This document shows positions 1-8,189 of a DNA stretch of 64,000 nucleotides, in pieces. The stretch lies in assembly GCA_003482455.1 (NCBI GenBank), contig DMYW01000012.1:12413-76412 (forward strand). The letters are read 5' to 3'. The notes under the pieces are model-generated. The model had not been told where the DNA came from, did no database searches, and was given only the letters and a program-made list of their open reading frames with translations. The translations under genes were made by a program, and so were the position numbers. The stretch comes from Rheinheimera sp. (lineage in GTDB: Bacteria > Pseudomonadota > Gammaproteobacteria > Enterobacterales > Alteromonadaceae). Position 1 is the first letter of the stretch; each line of letters starts with the position of its first letter.

Positions 1-157
1 ATTGTTGTGGCCGTGTTTTGAAGTGCCAGTTTCAGTGAATAAGCTCGTTATGACCTGCCGGCGATAACATTGTTGTTGTCCGCCAGATTTGGGCTGCCAG
101 TTTTGTTCACGCACAGCAACGTTTATTGTTTTGTAACAATCCAATTTAGGACGACTG

Positions 158-562
158 ATGGACTCCAAATTTGAACAATACACCCCAATCCTGCAAGCAC
201 TGGTGGGCGAGTCTATTCGCTGTACACCGGAAAGTTGGTTGCATGGCACTTTAGGCATTCAATGCGATGGTTCTTACATTAACTATCAACTGAAAAACCA
301 CGACGTTACCGACAAAGCGCAGCTCTCTGATGAATTACGTCAGCTCTGTGAACAGTTGTATGTGACGATGCGCCAAGCCGGTGATCTCTGGCAAAGCGCC
401 GAAGTGTATTTTTACCAGCAAGCACAAGAATGGTCGTTTAAAGTCACATTTAATTATGAGCAAGCGCCCGACGCTACTGACTCCGCAGTCGACACACCTG
501 CAGCAGCCACAGCAACAGAGCCTGCACCAAGCGCCGCCAAACCTTGGTGGAAATTCTGGTAA
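158..562 (+). CDS. Hypothetical cytoplasmic protein, possibly YezG/DUF600-like
   Basis: A 134-residue acidic protein with no signal peptide or membrane segment. Residues 1-105 look like one small alpha/beta domain whose end (a Trp-Ser-Phe-Lys-Val-Thr-Phe-Asn-Tyr strand) loosely recalls the last strand of YezG/DUF600 proteins, which include immunity proteins. This resemblance is from memory and weak. The tail is Ala/Thr/Pro-rich and ends in a Trp/Lys/Phe cluster (KPWWKFW). An AGGA Shine-Dalgarno site lies just upstream of ATG 158. It is followed by a lipoprotein gene in the same direction, possibly co-transcribed. Function unknown. Confidence 0.7.
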   Translation: MDSKFEQYTPILQALVGESIRCTPESWLHGTLGIQCDGSYINYQLKNHDVTDKAQLSDELRQLCEQLYVTMRQAGDLWQSAEVYFYQQAQEWSFKVTFNYEQAPDATDSAVDTPAAATATEPAPSAAKPWWKFW

Positions 563-633
563 GTTACGGATATTTGGATGGCGATTGGCGGTTCGGTTGC
601 TTTATTTAACTTTTGGATTGAAAGGACTTTAAG

Positions 634-1050
634 ATGAAATCATTGGTAGTTTTAATCGCTAGCGCATTGTTGGTGATCGGCTGCGCCAGTACCGAACCTG
701 TGGTGGCTTGGCAAGGTAGCGAGCCGACGCAGCAAATCAGCGAAGCGCAATTTAATCAGGAATTGTTTAACGCCAAAGCGATCCCTGGCGCTGAAATCGA
801 AGAATCAAGCATTCAGACCAGCATCAAAGTACCCAACGCCCGCGTCAACCCGACGTCTTATACTTTGTATATTTTCACCAAGCCGGCATCGTATGCACAT
901 CCAGCGGCTGCAAGAATGACGTTGCAGCGAGCCAAAAGTGATGGCAAAGGCCTGGATTTTCGTTTCTTGCGGGTGGGTGATAACCCAGGGTTTAATAAAT
1001 TTGTCCGCGAAATTTCTATGGTCGGTTTGTTATTCGAATCGGTTAAATAG
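634..1050 (+). CDS. Hypothetical lipoprotein
   Basis: A 138-residue protein with a signal peptide and lipobox (hydrophobic residues 3-15, then VIGC with Cys17), so probably a lipidated envelope protein. The mature part has no cysteine motif or known domain that I recognise. AAGGAC seven bases before ATG 634 supports the start. A short inverted repeat (aaggcagc/gctgcctt, 1084-1105) follows the stop but lacks a clear T-run. It lies 71 bp after the preceding gene, so co-transcription is possible. Function unknown. Confidence 0.7.
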   Translation: MKSLVVLIASALLVIGCASTEPVVAWQGSEPTQQISEAQFNQELFNAKAIPGAEIEESSIQTSIKVPNARVNPTSYTLYIFTKPASYAHPAAARMTLQRAKSDGKGLDFRFLRVGDNPGFNKFVREISMVGLLFESVK

Positions 1051-1166
1051 GCGCTGGTTTTCATTGAAGTCAATTGGGCATTAAAGGCAGCCGTTGCGCT
1101 GCCTTGATAGCATCCACGGCAATGCTGACGTATCATGCGACCTTTCAGGTTGAATGAGTTCCCACC

Positions 1167-1550
1167 ATGCAAGACTTCGGTATCCAAATTCTGCAAATCC
1201 CACCTTTTGATGACGCTATTCGCGAGCACTGGGAAGTCAGCGCTCATGATGTTGATTTATTTGGTTTTTCGGCCTTGTGTGAACCAGCCATGCAGTATCC
1301 ATGGAGCCTGTGCATCAATGTGGCCGAGTTTGTCACCGAAGAGCCTTTCGCCAGCGAGTTTCGTCAAGGTATTGCTAATGCCATTAGCGCGGTTACCGGC
1401 GTGCAGTCGATGGAAGAAGCGGCGGCGGATGTGTGGGTGGTCAGCGGTGAGCCGGACGGCGAGGCGTTAGTGCACGCGGTGTTGTTGTATCTAGTCGAGA
1501 TGTCACCGCAGCTGCAAGCCGTGTTATCACAGCAGCGCAGTACGCATTAA
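1167..1550 (+). CDS. Hypothetical cytoplasmic protein
   Basis: A 127-residue acidic protein with no signal peptide. The composition and the alternation of hydrophobic and acidic segments suggest a compact folded domain, with a C-terminal helix around residues 100-122. No motif recognised. The ribosome site before ATG 1167 is weak, but the frame is the longest on this stretch and codon use matches its neighbours. A 129-residue frame on the other strand (858-1247) overlaps it and is judged spurious. Function unknown. Confidence 0.6.
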   Translation: MQDFGIQILQIPPFDDAIREHWEVSAHDVDLFGFSALCEPAMQYPWSLCINVAEFVTEEPFASEFRQGIANAISAVTGVQSMEEAAADVWVVSGEPDGEALVHAVLLYLVEMSPQLQAVLSQQRSTH

Positions 1551-1658
1551 TGTCGATGTGGTAAGGCTGCATCGCAAGGCGATGTGCGCTTTCCTTGCTG
1601 CAACAGGATGTGCGGTAGAACCCTTTGTGCTACCGCACACTTCGCAGCGACCAGCTCG

Positions 1659-1688
1659 GTCGCGACACACCTAGTCGCGACACACTTA
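1659..1688. repeat. 15-bp tandem repeat, two copies
   Basis: Two near-identical 15-bp units (gtcgcgacacaccta, then gtcgcgacacactta) followed by a partial third copy (gtcac). It lies between the stops of two convergent genes. No hairpin or T-run is attached, so it is not an obvious terminator. Confidence 0.6.
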
Positions 1689-1722
1689 GTCACTAGTTAC
1701 GTTACCACTACAGATTTAATCA

Positions 1723-3006
1723 CTAAGCACGGACGCGCAGGCCCCAATCGTCAAAGGCTTGGCGCGCTAGCTGCTCTCGAAACTGCGGTGCGGCGATGTT
1801 GATCAGTGCTTGTGCCCGCTCGGTCAGGCTCTTGTTGCGCAAATACGCCACACCAAATTCGGTGACTATGTAATGCACATGCGCGCGCGTGGTGACAACG
1901 CCTGCGCCAGGGCTTAGCAGTGAGCTAATGCGTGACACTTTGCCACCGGCGGCTGTGGCGGGCAGGGCGATGATGGCGCGGCCACCTTCCGACAGCGATG
2001 CGCCGCGCACGAAGTCCATCTGACCACCAACCCCAGAGTAAATCTTGGTGCCGAGTGAATCGGCACAGACTTGGCCGGATAAATCCACTTGCAAGGCGCT
2101 ATTGATCGCCACCACTTGCGGGTTTTGCCGGATCACCGCGGTGTCGTTGGTGTAGGCCACGTCTAAAAACACCACTTCTGGGTTGTCGTCGACAAAGTCG
2201 TATAACTTGTTGCTGCCCATCGCAAACGTCGTGACGATTTTGCCTGGGTGTTTTTTCTTATTGCGGTTGGTGAACACGCCTTTCTCTAACAGTGCCAGCA
2301 CACCATCAGAAAACATTTCGGTGTGAATGCCCAGATGTTGCCGATCGCCCAAACAAGCCAGTGTCGCGTCAGGAATAGCACCAATGCCCATTTGCAAGCA
2401 GTCGCCATCCCGAATGAGCGAGGCGACGTTGCGGCCAATTTGTTGCGTGACAGGGTCTTGCTCGGCTGGCAAATGCTCGGGGACCACCGAGTCGATTTCG
2501 ACATAAGCGGCAAAGTCGTTTAAGTGCACAAACGAATCGCCGTGGGTGCGTGGCATGTTGGGGTTGATTTGCGCGATCACCCGTTTGGCTTTTTGCATGG
2601 CGGCGCGGGTGGCTTCAACCGAGATGCCCAAACTGCACAGACCGTGTTTATCCGGCGGCGACACTTGCACTATGGCGGTGTCGATCACTTGCTCGCCACT
2701 GCGAAATAACTTCGGGATCTCAGATAAAAAGATCGGCACATAATCGGCCATGCCGCAGTTAATGGCCGGGCGCGTGGGGCCGCCGACAAAAAACACCCGT
2801 TGCCGCAGATGGCCTTGCAGCGCGGGGTCACATAAAGCGCCGCTTTTTTCGGTGTGCAAACTGAGTAAGGTTAGATCGCGTTTATCAAGCGCGACACGCG
2901 CCAAGCTGTCCAACAGCGAATAAGGCGTAGCGGCCATCGAGTGGCACCACAAGGTGTCGCCGTCTTGGATTAAATTCAGGGCTTGTTCGGCGCTGGTCAT
3001 TTTCAT
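1723..3006 (-). CDS. Acetyl-CoA hydrolase/transferase family protein
   Basis: A 427-residue protein matching the acetyl-CoA hydrolase / 4-hydroxybutyrate CoA-transferase family in length and layout. Family members move CoA between acyl groups through a glutamyl-CoA thioester. Visible signatures are the N-terminal GDTLWCHSMAATP segment, a glycine-rich MGIGAIPDA loop near residue 205, and the following GIHTEMFSDG stretch, which carries the expected catalytic Glu. Substrate cannot be read from sequence: acetate, 4-hydroxybutyrate, propionate and succinate are all possible. GGAG lies eight bases before ATG 3006. It is a single-gene unit, 31 bp short of the convergent boundary with the upstream region. 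Confidence 0.85.
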   Translation of the reverse strand: MKMTSAEQALNLIQDGDTLWCHSMAATPYSLLDSLARVALDKRDLTLLSLHTEKSGALCDPALQGHLRQRVFFVGGPTRPAINCGMADYVPIFLSEIPKLFRSGEQVIDTAIVQVSPPDKHGLCSLGISVEATRAAMQKAKRVIAQINPNMPRTHGDSFVHLNDFAAYVEIDSVVPEHLPAEQDPVTQQIGRNVASLIRDGDCLQMGIGAIPDATLACLGDRQHLGIHTEMFSDGVLALLEKGVFTNRNKKKHPGKIVTTFAMGSNKLYDFVDDNPEVVFLDVAYTNDTAVIRQNPQVVAINSALQVDLSGQVCADSLGTKIYSGVGGQMDFVRGASLSEGGRAIIALPATAAGGKVSRISSLLSPGAGVVTTRAHVHYIVTEFGVAYLRNKSLTERAQALINIAAPQFREQLARQAFDDWGLRVRA

Positions 3007-3123
3007 CGGGGGTTCTCCGGAACTGGCTATCGAAGCGAAAGCGGGGCTCTATTGCCGTCAGATTAGCAAAAGAGGAACAGACACCAGTGTAGATGCAAAT
3101 CCCTGTTGGCAATGTGACTTACA

Positions 3124-4038
3124 TCAAAGTTGCTGGGGAGAAGCGGCAATTGGGTCTGTACTGAGTTCACCCTCGTCGCCCGTCAGTAGCGGCACCAGCA
3201 ACAAGGATTCGGCTTGGTCGGCCGGCACATCTGGAAAAAACTTCAATCGTTGCAGCAGGATAGGTTGGTCAGCGAGTTGCAAGCCTTGCTTTGGCAGCCA
3301 TTGCTGCAATAGCCAGCGCACGGCCGGCTCTATGTTGGCATCGCTGCCGTGGATCTGCACGCTAGCGTACCAGCCCGCAGCAAGCGTTGCTGCGCGCACC
3401 GCTTGGTCATTGCTTGGCACAGCGGCGCATTCGCAGGCGAGACCAAAACGGTAGTCACCGTCTTCGCATTGCGTCGGGTCGTCGTACAACAGGTTATAGG
3501 TGGCACTGATACTAGGTGGCAGGCGGTGCTGCTTTCGAAAGGCGATAAACTGGCGGATGCTGTTGCCTAGTTGCCAAGGTGCGCCGCGGTGCTCCAGCAA
3601 AGCCACCGGCGTCGCTTGCCGTGATACCAGCTGCACCTCGTACGAGGGCGAAGCAGCGCTACTGGCACGACTGTTGGTCAATTGAGTGATGGCATCTTGC
3701 CAGGCCAGCCAGTCCGGGTGTTGGCGAAATGCGCGCGGGCTTTGCCCGACAAACTGCTGAAATGCCCGCGTAAAAGCTTCGCTGGATTGAAAGCCGGCCT
3801 CAAGCGCTATGTCTAACACTGAGCTGGCGCGAAAGGCTAGTTGGCTGGCTGCACGATCTAGGGTCAACAAGCGCCGATAGCGCATAACGGAGAGACCCGT
3901 ATGCAGTGAAAACAGCCGCTGAAAGTGGCTAGGGGCGCAGTGGGCCAGTGCGGCAAGCTCGTTCAGTGTGAGCTCGGGTTGGGTTTGCATGGCTTCTAAC
4001 ACCAGCGGCAAACGTTGCTGAAAACGACTAACAGGCAT
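3124..4038 (-). CDS. AraC-family regulator with GyrI-like effector domain
   Basis: A 304-residue regulator. The N-terminal 100 residues hold two AraC helix-turn-helix units (LTLNELAALAHCAPSHFQRL and SVLDIALEAGFQSSEAFTRA, then the usual FVGQSPRAFR end). The remaining part (about 130-295) fits the GyrI-like/Rob-type small-molecule binding domain, so it probably answers a hydrophobic or drug-like ligand. A GAGGTG Shine-Dalgarno five bases upstream favours ATG 4038. An in-frame ATG at 4074 has no ribosome site. The target is unknown. The next gene in the same direction upstream encodes a membrane PH-like protein. Confidence 0.85.
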   Translation of the reverse strand: MPVSRFQQRLPLVLEAMQTQPELTLNELAALAHCAPSHFQRLFSLHTGLSVMRYRRLLTLDRAASQLAFRASSVLDIALEAGFQSSEAFTRAFQQFVGQSPRAFRQHPDWLAWQDAITQLTNSRASSAASPSYEVQLVSRQATPVALLEHRGAPWQLGNSIRQFIAFRKQHRLPPSISATYNLLYDDPTQCEDGDYRFGLACECAAVPSNDQAVRAATLAAGWYASVQIHGSDANIEPAVRWLLQQWLPKQGLQLADQPILLQRLKFFPDVPADQAESLLLVPLLTGDEGELSTDPIAASPQQL

Positions 4039-4127
4039 GTGGCACCTCGGTATTTGGGCTCTGGATGCCGTCAATTGTGCCGCGAAATAACGTCAAAAAC
4101 TTGATGAAAATGCTGCTGCAATGAACT

Positions 4128-4643
4128 TTACGCGTTTTGTGCCTGCAACCGAGTTGGTGCAGATGCCAGCTGGTGATGGCCGCTGAGCACCACATCAAAC
4201 TGGGCACCGTGTAGCACTGTGATATCGACATCATCGGCAAACACCATCAAAAATGCCAGCCGACCATCGGCTTGTTCAAACCAACCGGTTTGGCAATCTA
4301 AAAATTCCATACCACGACGACGTTGCATCGGCTGGCTTTGGTTACACAGCCATTCGGCCCAACTCAAGTGTTCTACGCGTTGGATATCCGATAGCGGTAT
4401 ACGGCAGCTAAAAAAGCCAGAGCGAACCTGCAATTGCTGGCCGCGCGTGCGAACCTTGTTCAGCATCAAACTAAACGACAGTAACAAAAACAGCAGGCAG
4501 CACAGCAGCACAAAGGCGTAGACATACTGAATATTTGCACTTTCAGCTGGGATTAACTGCAATAACAACAAGGCGGGAAAACAAGTCACAAATAAAAACA
4601 ACAGAGCGATGGCGCGAAACTGAATGCTGTATGTGATCTGCAC
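4128..4643 (-). CDS. Membrane protein with PH-like domain
   Basis: A 171-residue protein with two N-terminal membrane helices (about residues 9-30 and 40-61) and a soluble domain. The strand pattern RSGFFSCRIPLSDIQRVEHLS recalls bacterial PH-like domains (bPH/DUF304 type). Function unknown. It starts with GTG at 4643, supported by GGAGAGAG three bases upstream. It lies 90 bp upstream of the AraC regulator gene in the same orientation. Confidence 0.65.
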   Translation of the reverse strand: MQITYSIQFRAIALLFLFVTCFPALLLLQLIPAESANIQYVYAFVLLCCLLFLLLSFSLMLNKVRTRGQQLQVRSGFFSCRIPLSDIQRVEHLSWAEWLCNQSQPMQRRRGMEFLDCQTGWFEQADGRLAFLMVFADDVDITVLHGAQFDVVLSGHHQLASAPTRLQAQNA

Positions 4644-4781
4644 GGGCTCTCTCCGAAAACTAAAGTGTTTGGTTACTGTAGCATCGGTTTATAGAAGTGT
4701 TGACAAAATATTTACCAAATAAGTGCAACTGCTTAAAAAATGGGATAAAAAACTTGGCCTGCAACCCACATTGGTCCTGCA

Positions 4782-4810
4782 TAAAAAACAAAAAGGGCCG
4801 ATTGGCCCTT
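4782..4810 (-). terminator. Rho-independent terminator after cysA
   Basis: On the minus strand the stem aagggcc/ggccctt (4793-4810, loop gatt) is followed by a T-rich run (4782-4792). It lies 46 bp after the stop of the CysA-like gene. Confidence 0.85.
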
Positions 4811-4856
4811 GTGCTGTAGTGGTGACGCGTGGTCGTGGCGAATGGGTCAGCGGCCG

Positions 4857-5921
4857 TTAAATGCCTTCACCTAAAAACACCCGGCTGTAGCGCGGTTTTA
4901 AATAGGTGTGTTGACCGGTGGATAAACCTAGCTGCTTAAAGCGTTGTTTATCCAGTTCGACGTGGATCAGTTGGTCATCGCTCAGCGATTGCAGTTCTAA
5001 GCGCACCGTCGGGCCAACGACGGTAATTAAATCCAAGCGTGCAGCGATGGCTTCGTCTTCAGCGTGGTGCAAGACGTCAATTTCGTGTGGACGAACATAC
5101 GCCAACCCTGGTTGTTCGATGTGCGCATCGCTGGCCGGTTGGTCCGCAGCGCTTGGCTGGATCAGTTGATCGCCACTGCGCACGCGGGCGTGGAACAAAT
5201 TGACGGTACCCAAGAACTCATAAACAAACGGGTTCGCCGGGTGGTCATAGACGTGCTCTGGCGTGCCTTCTTGTTCAATGCGACCTTTGTTCATCACCAC
5301 GATACGATCGGCCACTTCTAAGGCTTCTTCTTGGTCGTGTGTTACAAACACGGACGTGACATGGATTTCGTCGTGCAGGCGGCGTAACCAGCGGCGCAGC
5401 TCAGCGCGAACCTTGGCGTCGAGGGCGCCAAACGGCTCGTCCAGCAGCAACACTTTCGGTTCAACCGCTAATGCTCGCGCTAGCGCGATACGTTGCCGTT
5501 GTCCACCCGACAGTTGTGATGGGTAGCGATCGGCAGTCCAATCCAGCTGGACCAGCTCGAGTAAACGTTTAACGCGCTTAGTGATTTCAGCACTGGATGG
5601 CCGAAATTTTTTCGGTTTCACCGTCAGACCAAACGCCACGTTTTCCGCCACTGTCATGTGTTTAAACAAGGCGTAATGCTGGAACACAAAACCGACGCCC
5701 CGTTCACTGACGTGCTGCTGTGAAATATCTTCGCCGTGGAACAGGATATTGCCGCTGTCAGCTTGTTCTAAACCGGCAATCAGGCGCAACAAGGTGGTTT
5801 TGCCTGAACCTGATGGGCCAAGCAACGCGGTCAATTCGCCACTTTGAATGGTCAAACTGACGTCATCGACGGCTTTGAAATCGCCGAAATTTTTCCGCAG
5901 TTGCTGAACTTCAATACTCAT
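4857..5921 (-). CDS. cysA: Sulfate/thiosulfate ABC transporter ATP-binding protein
   Basis: A 354-residue ABC ATPase of the CysA type: Walker A GPSGSGKTT (about 37-45), Q-loop, signature LSGGQRQR, Walker B VLLLDEPFGALD and H-loop VFVTHDQEEA. A C-terminal regulatory extension (about 240-354) is typical of sulfate, molybdate and spermidine importers, and CysA is the best fit. It would energise sulfate uptake with CysT/CysW, but no permease or binding-protein gene lies nearby, so partners must be elsewhere. ATG 5921 is preferred over the TTG at 5942 because a 39-codon ORF ends seven bases before it (TGA, then ATG), implying coupled translation. Confidence 0.85.
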   Translation of the reverse strand: MSIEVQQLRKNFGDFKAVDDVSLTIQSGELTALLGPSGSGKTTLLRLIAGLEQADSGNILFHGEDISQQHVSERGVGFVFQHYALFKHMTVAENVAFGLTVKPKKFRPSSAEITKRVKRLLELVQLDWTADRYPSQLSGGQRQRIALARALAVEPKVLLLDEPFGALDAKVRAELRRWLRRLHDEIHVTSVFVTHDQEEALEVADRIVVMNKGRIEQEGTPEHVYDHPANPFVYEFLGTVNLFHARVRSGDQLIQPSAADQPASDAHIEQPGLAYVRPHEIDVLHHAEDEAIAARLDLITVVGPTVRLELQSLSDDQLIHVELDKQRFKQLGLSTGQHTYLKPRYSRVFLGEGI

Positions 5922-5928
5922 GCTGGCC

Positions 5929-6048
5929 TCAGTTGCTTCCAAAACGGTGGGTGTCTGTGGACGTGACTAAGCCTTCGGCGCGTTGCAGCGCTTGATCAAA
6001 CCAGCTGCACCAATGAGTAAACCATTGTTGAAGTTGCGCTTGGGTCAT
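5929..6048 (-). CDS. Small 39-residue ORF upstream of cysA
   Basis: An uninterrupted 39-codon ORF beginning MTQAQLQQWFTHW, with three Trp in the first half and an amphipathic Gln/Leu/Trp helix pattern. A strong GGAGA ribosome site sits five bases before ATG 6048. Its TGA lies seven bases before the cysA ATG, within the cysA ribosome-site region. It could be a real small protein, perhaps a transporter-associated peptide, or a leader ORF that controls cysA by coupling. I know no family for it. Context and start signal are convincing, function is not known. Confidence 0.6.
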   Translation of the reverse strand: MTQAQLQQWFTHWCSWFDQALQRAEGLVTSTDTHRFGSN

Positions 6049-6243
6049 GCTTGTCTCCATTTAGACATCTATATGCCTGCGCATTTAAACAGAGGTTTTT
6101 AATAACTTTAAATACTTTTTGGGAGCAAGGTTATAACCAAACGTCGGAAAGAAGGCGGGGGATGGGGCAAAAGCGACAGTCAAAGTGCTGAGGAAAGATG
6201 CCGTGAGCGGTCGGGGAGAGTTCGCTCACAGCACCCAAAAACA

Positions 6244-6606
6244 TTAGAAGCCAGTTTCGTACATAGCGGTCGCGCTGGTTTCTTCATAAGTACCGTTTTG
6301 GTACAAAATGGTGGCGGTCAGTTCATACGGTGAATATGGATACAGCGGGAACGCACATGTTGTCGCCGTCGCTGAGCATGTTGGCGCGTTGCTCCACAGC
6401 ACTTGTTTTACCGGCGCAGCCAGGTTTTCGATGCGGAAGTTGACTGTCGTTGGTTTGTTGTTGAGGACCATCGACATACCAAAACAGTTGCTGCTGTAAC
6501 CACCGAATGATTGTTTGGCAGTTACTTTGCAGGTTAATTGAGCGGCCATAGCGCTGCCACCAAGCAGGGCACATGCCAGTAAACCGGTGCGGATCAGAGT
6601 ATTCAT
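6244..6606 (-). CDS. Secreted hypothetical protein
   Basis: A 120-residue protein with a clear Sec signal peptide (hydrophobic core in residues 6-18, cleavage after SAMAA, about residue 22). The mature part is Ser/Thr/Tyr-rich, has four cysteines (probably two disulfides) and is predicted mostly beta. This suggests a small periplasmic or secreted beta-domain. An AAGGAAA ribosome site precedes ATG 6606. It stands alone between cysA and yjdM. No function can be assigned. Confidence 0.7.
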   Translation of the reverse strand: MNTLIRTGLLACALLGGSAMAAQLTCKVTAKQSFGGYSSNCFGMSMVLNNKPTTVNFRIENLAAPVKQVLWSNAPTCSATATTCAFPLYPYSPYELTATILYQNGTYEETSATAMYETGF

Positions 6607-6900
6607 CGAGTTTTCCTTTTGATGAGTTATGTGTAGGCCGGGAACACAGCCATGCTGCTAAGCAGCGATTTCAGTCAACGCGGTTTCGATGGCAACTGCA
6701 ACAGCGAACAAAATTCATCAAATTTTTATCAAGGTTTTGTCAGATCTTTGACAACGCGGAACAAGAATTGGTGAATAAATCAGCAAGTAGAGGCGGTGGC
6801 TGCATATGCTTTGCTGCAGAAAAAGCAGACAGCAATTGCCGCAGCCTGTATAATCCCGCACCTTTTTTAGGGGTATCCCCGTCACGTTAAGGAACTTGCC

Positions 6901-7239
6901 ATGAGCCAATTACCACCATGCCCACAATGCCAATCGCCGTATGCCTATGAAGACGGCTCGCAGTTGGTCTGCCCAGAATGTGGTCACGAATGGCAACCCG
7001 GTGCGACAGCCGCCGCTGACGATGCCAAAGTGATCCGCGACTCTGCCGGCAACGTGCTGCAAGACGGTGATACTGTCACTGTGATCAAAGACTTAAAAGT
7101 CAAAGGTTCGTCGTTAGTGGTGAAGATCGGCACTAAAGTCAAAGGCATTCGGCTAGTCGATGGCGACCATGACATCGATTGCAAAATCGACGGGTTTGGC
7201 GCGATGAAACTCAAATCTGAGTTCGTGAAAAAGGTGTAA
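6901..7239 (+). CDS. yjdM: YjdM/PhnA-like zinc-ribbon protein
   Basis: A 112-residue protein matching YjdM (formerly PhnA) across its length: an N-terminal zinc ribbon with CPQC and CPEC knuckles (residues 8-29), then a beta-barrel-like domain with the hallmark DGDTVTVIKDLKVKG and IKIGTKVKGIRLV-type strands, ending in KLKSEFVKKV. It was named after the phosphonate operon but is not phosphonoacetate hydrolase. Its role is unsettled, with binding of metal or of small cytoplasmic ligands proposed. The start follows AAGGAACTTGCC. A strong bidirectional terminator follows. Confidence 0.9.
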   Translation: MSQLPPCPQCQSPYAYEDGSQLVCPECGHEWQPGATAAADDAKVIRDSAGNVLQDGDTVTVIKDLKVKGSSLVVKIGTKVKGIRLVDGDHDIDCKIDGFGAMKLKSEFVKKV

Positions 7240-7294
7240 GCGACCTGGCCCGTCAGCACCTTGTGCTACGTTGCGCTATGTCTAACCTCTTTAT

Positions 7295-7328
7295 AACAAC
7301 AAACCCCAGCACGCTGGGGTTTGTTGTT
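7295..7328. terminator. Bidirectional rho-independent terminator
   Basis: A perfect 16-bp stem: arm 7295-7310 (core aaaccccagc), loop ac, arm 7313-7328 (core gctggggttt), ending in a T-rich run. It separates yjdM (plus) from the minus-strand cluster that ends at 7413, and can serve both. Confidence 0.9.
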
Positions 7329-7412
7329 TTTCACGGGACTGCCACGAGCCGATGGCTGCTGTGCTAATCCAGTGCGTGTTACCGTGCGGTTCCTGACCTT
7401 GCCGGCTTGCTG

Positions 7413-7646
7413 CTAATAGCGTTCGCGGCGGTTGCTAAACGTTGCCGCATCTAAAATCGACCACAAGTGCACCACGACCGCGATGACTGGAGGCACTATG
7501 AGAATCCACAAGAAATAACCCACGCCACACACTAAGAAAAACAAAATTGCTGGGAGTAAACGCCCTTGGACCAATTGACCAAGCCCAGGGAATGGAATGT
7601 TGCATAATGCGGCAATCACATTACCGCCGGAACCTTGTTCTGCCAT
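7413..7646 (-). CDS. Small two-helix membrane protein with TM2-like motif
   Basis: A 77-residue protein with two membrane helices (about 28-45 and 48-68) and a short N-terminal segment ending in the PGLGQLVQG motif, typical of TM2-like and related small membrane proteins. Function unknown. ATG 7646 is chosen over an upstream in-frame start (7748) because AAGGAG lies six bases before it. It is the last gene of a minus-strand run behind exbD, about 120 bp downstream of it, so it could be co-transcribed. Confidence 0.75.
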   Translation of the reverse strand: MAEQGSGGNVIAALCNIPFPGLGQLVQGRLLPAILFFLVCGVGYFLWILIVPPVIAVVVHLWSILDAATFSNRRERY

Positions 7647-7769
7647 GGCTATCTCCTTAAAAATGTTCAAAGCCTTATTTTGTGACTTTAACGCAAAAAA
7701 TCTGCGCGTCACGGCTTTATCTGTAACAGGCTGTAATCGCCGACACATTTGAGGTCAAAACAGGCCATC

Positions 7770-8189
7770 CTAGTGGCTGCTTGCGCCTTCTTGCATCACA
7801 AACCCGAGTTTTTGCATGCCGCTTTGTTGCACCACCGCCATCACTTGCGCCACTTTTTCATAGGGGACGGCTTTGTCGCCCCGCAGTTGCAGTTCGGGTT
7901 GTTCGGGTAGCGTTGCCAGCGGCTGTAAGCGCGTCGCTAATTCGCTCAGGCTAATTGCCTCTTGGTGCCAAAACAGCTGGCCAGTTGCATCGACAGACAA
8001 CGCGATGGTTTCAGGTTTGGCCTGCGCAGGGGCGGCGCTGGCTTGCGGTAAATTCACTTTCACCGCATCGGTGAGCACCGGCACCGTCAGCATAAAGATA
8101 ATCAGTAGCACCAGCATGACATCGACCAGCGGCGTCATGTTGATTTCGCTCAGCTCGTTGTCGTCTTGAAAATCATTGCCAAAGGCCAT
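7770..8189 (-). CDS. exbD: ExbD/TolR family proton-channel subunit
   Basis: A 139-residue inner-membrane protein with one N-terminal helix (about 20-42) carrying the conserved membrane Asp in MTPLVDVMLVLLIIFM, the residue that couples proton flow. The C-terminal periplasmic domain (about 60-135) has the ExbD pattern, including LQLRGDKAVPYEKVAQVMAVVQ. With ExbB it forms the motor that energises TonB. Its ATG overlaps the exbB stop by one base (TAATG), so the two are translationally coupled. GGAGCC provides the ribosome site. Confidence 0.95.
   Translation of the reverse strand: MAFGNDFQDDNELSEINMTPLVDVMLVLLIIFMLTVPVLTDAVKVNLPQASAAPAQAKPETIALSVDATGQLFWHQEAISLSELATRLQPLATLPEQPELQLRGDKAVPYEKVAQVMAVVQQSGMQKLGFVMQEGASSH

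Noticed and set aside
858..1247. 129-residue ORF on the minus strand
   Set aside because: Overlaps two plus-strand genes with better start signals and has no ribosome site or recognisable domain.
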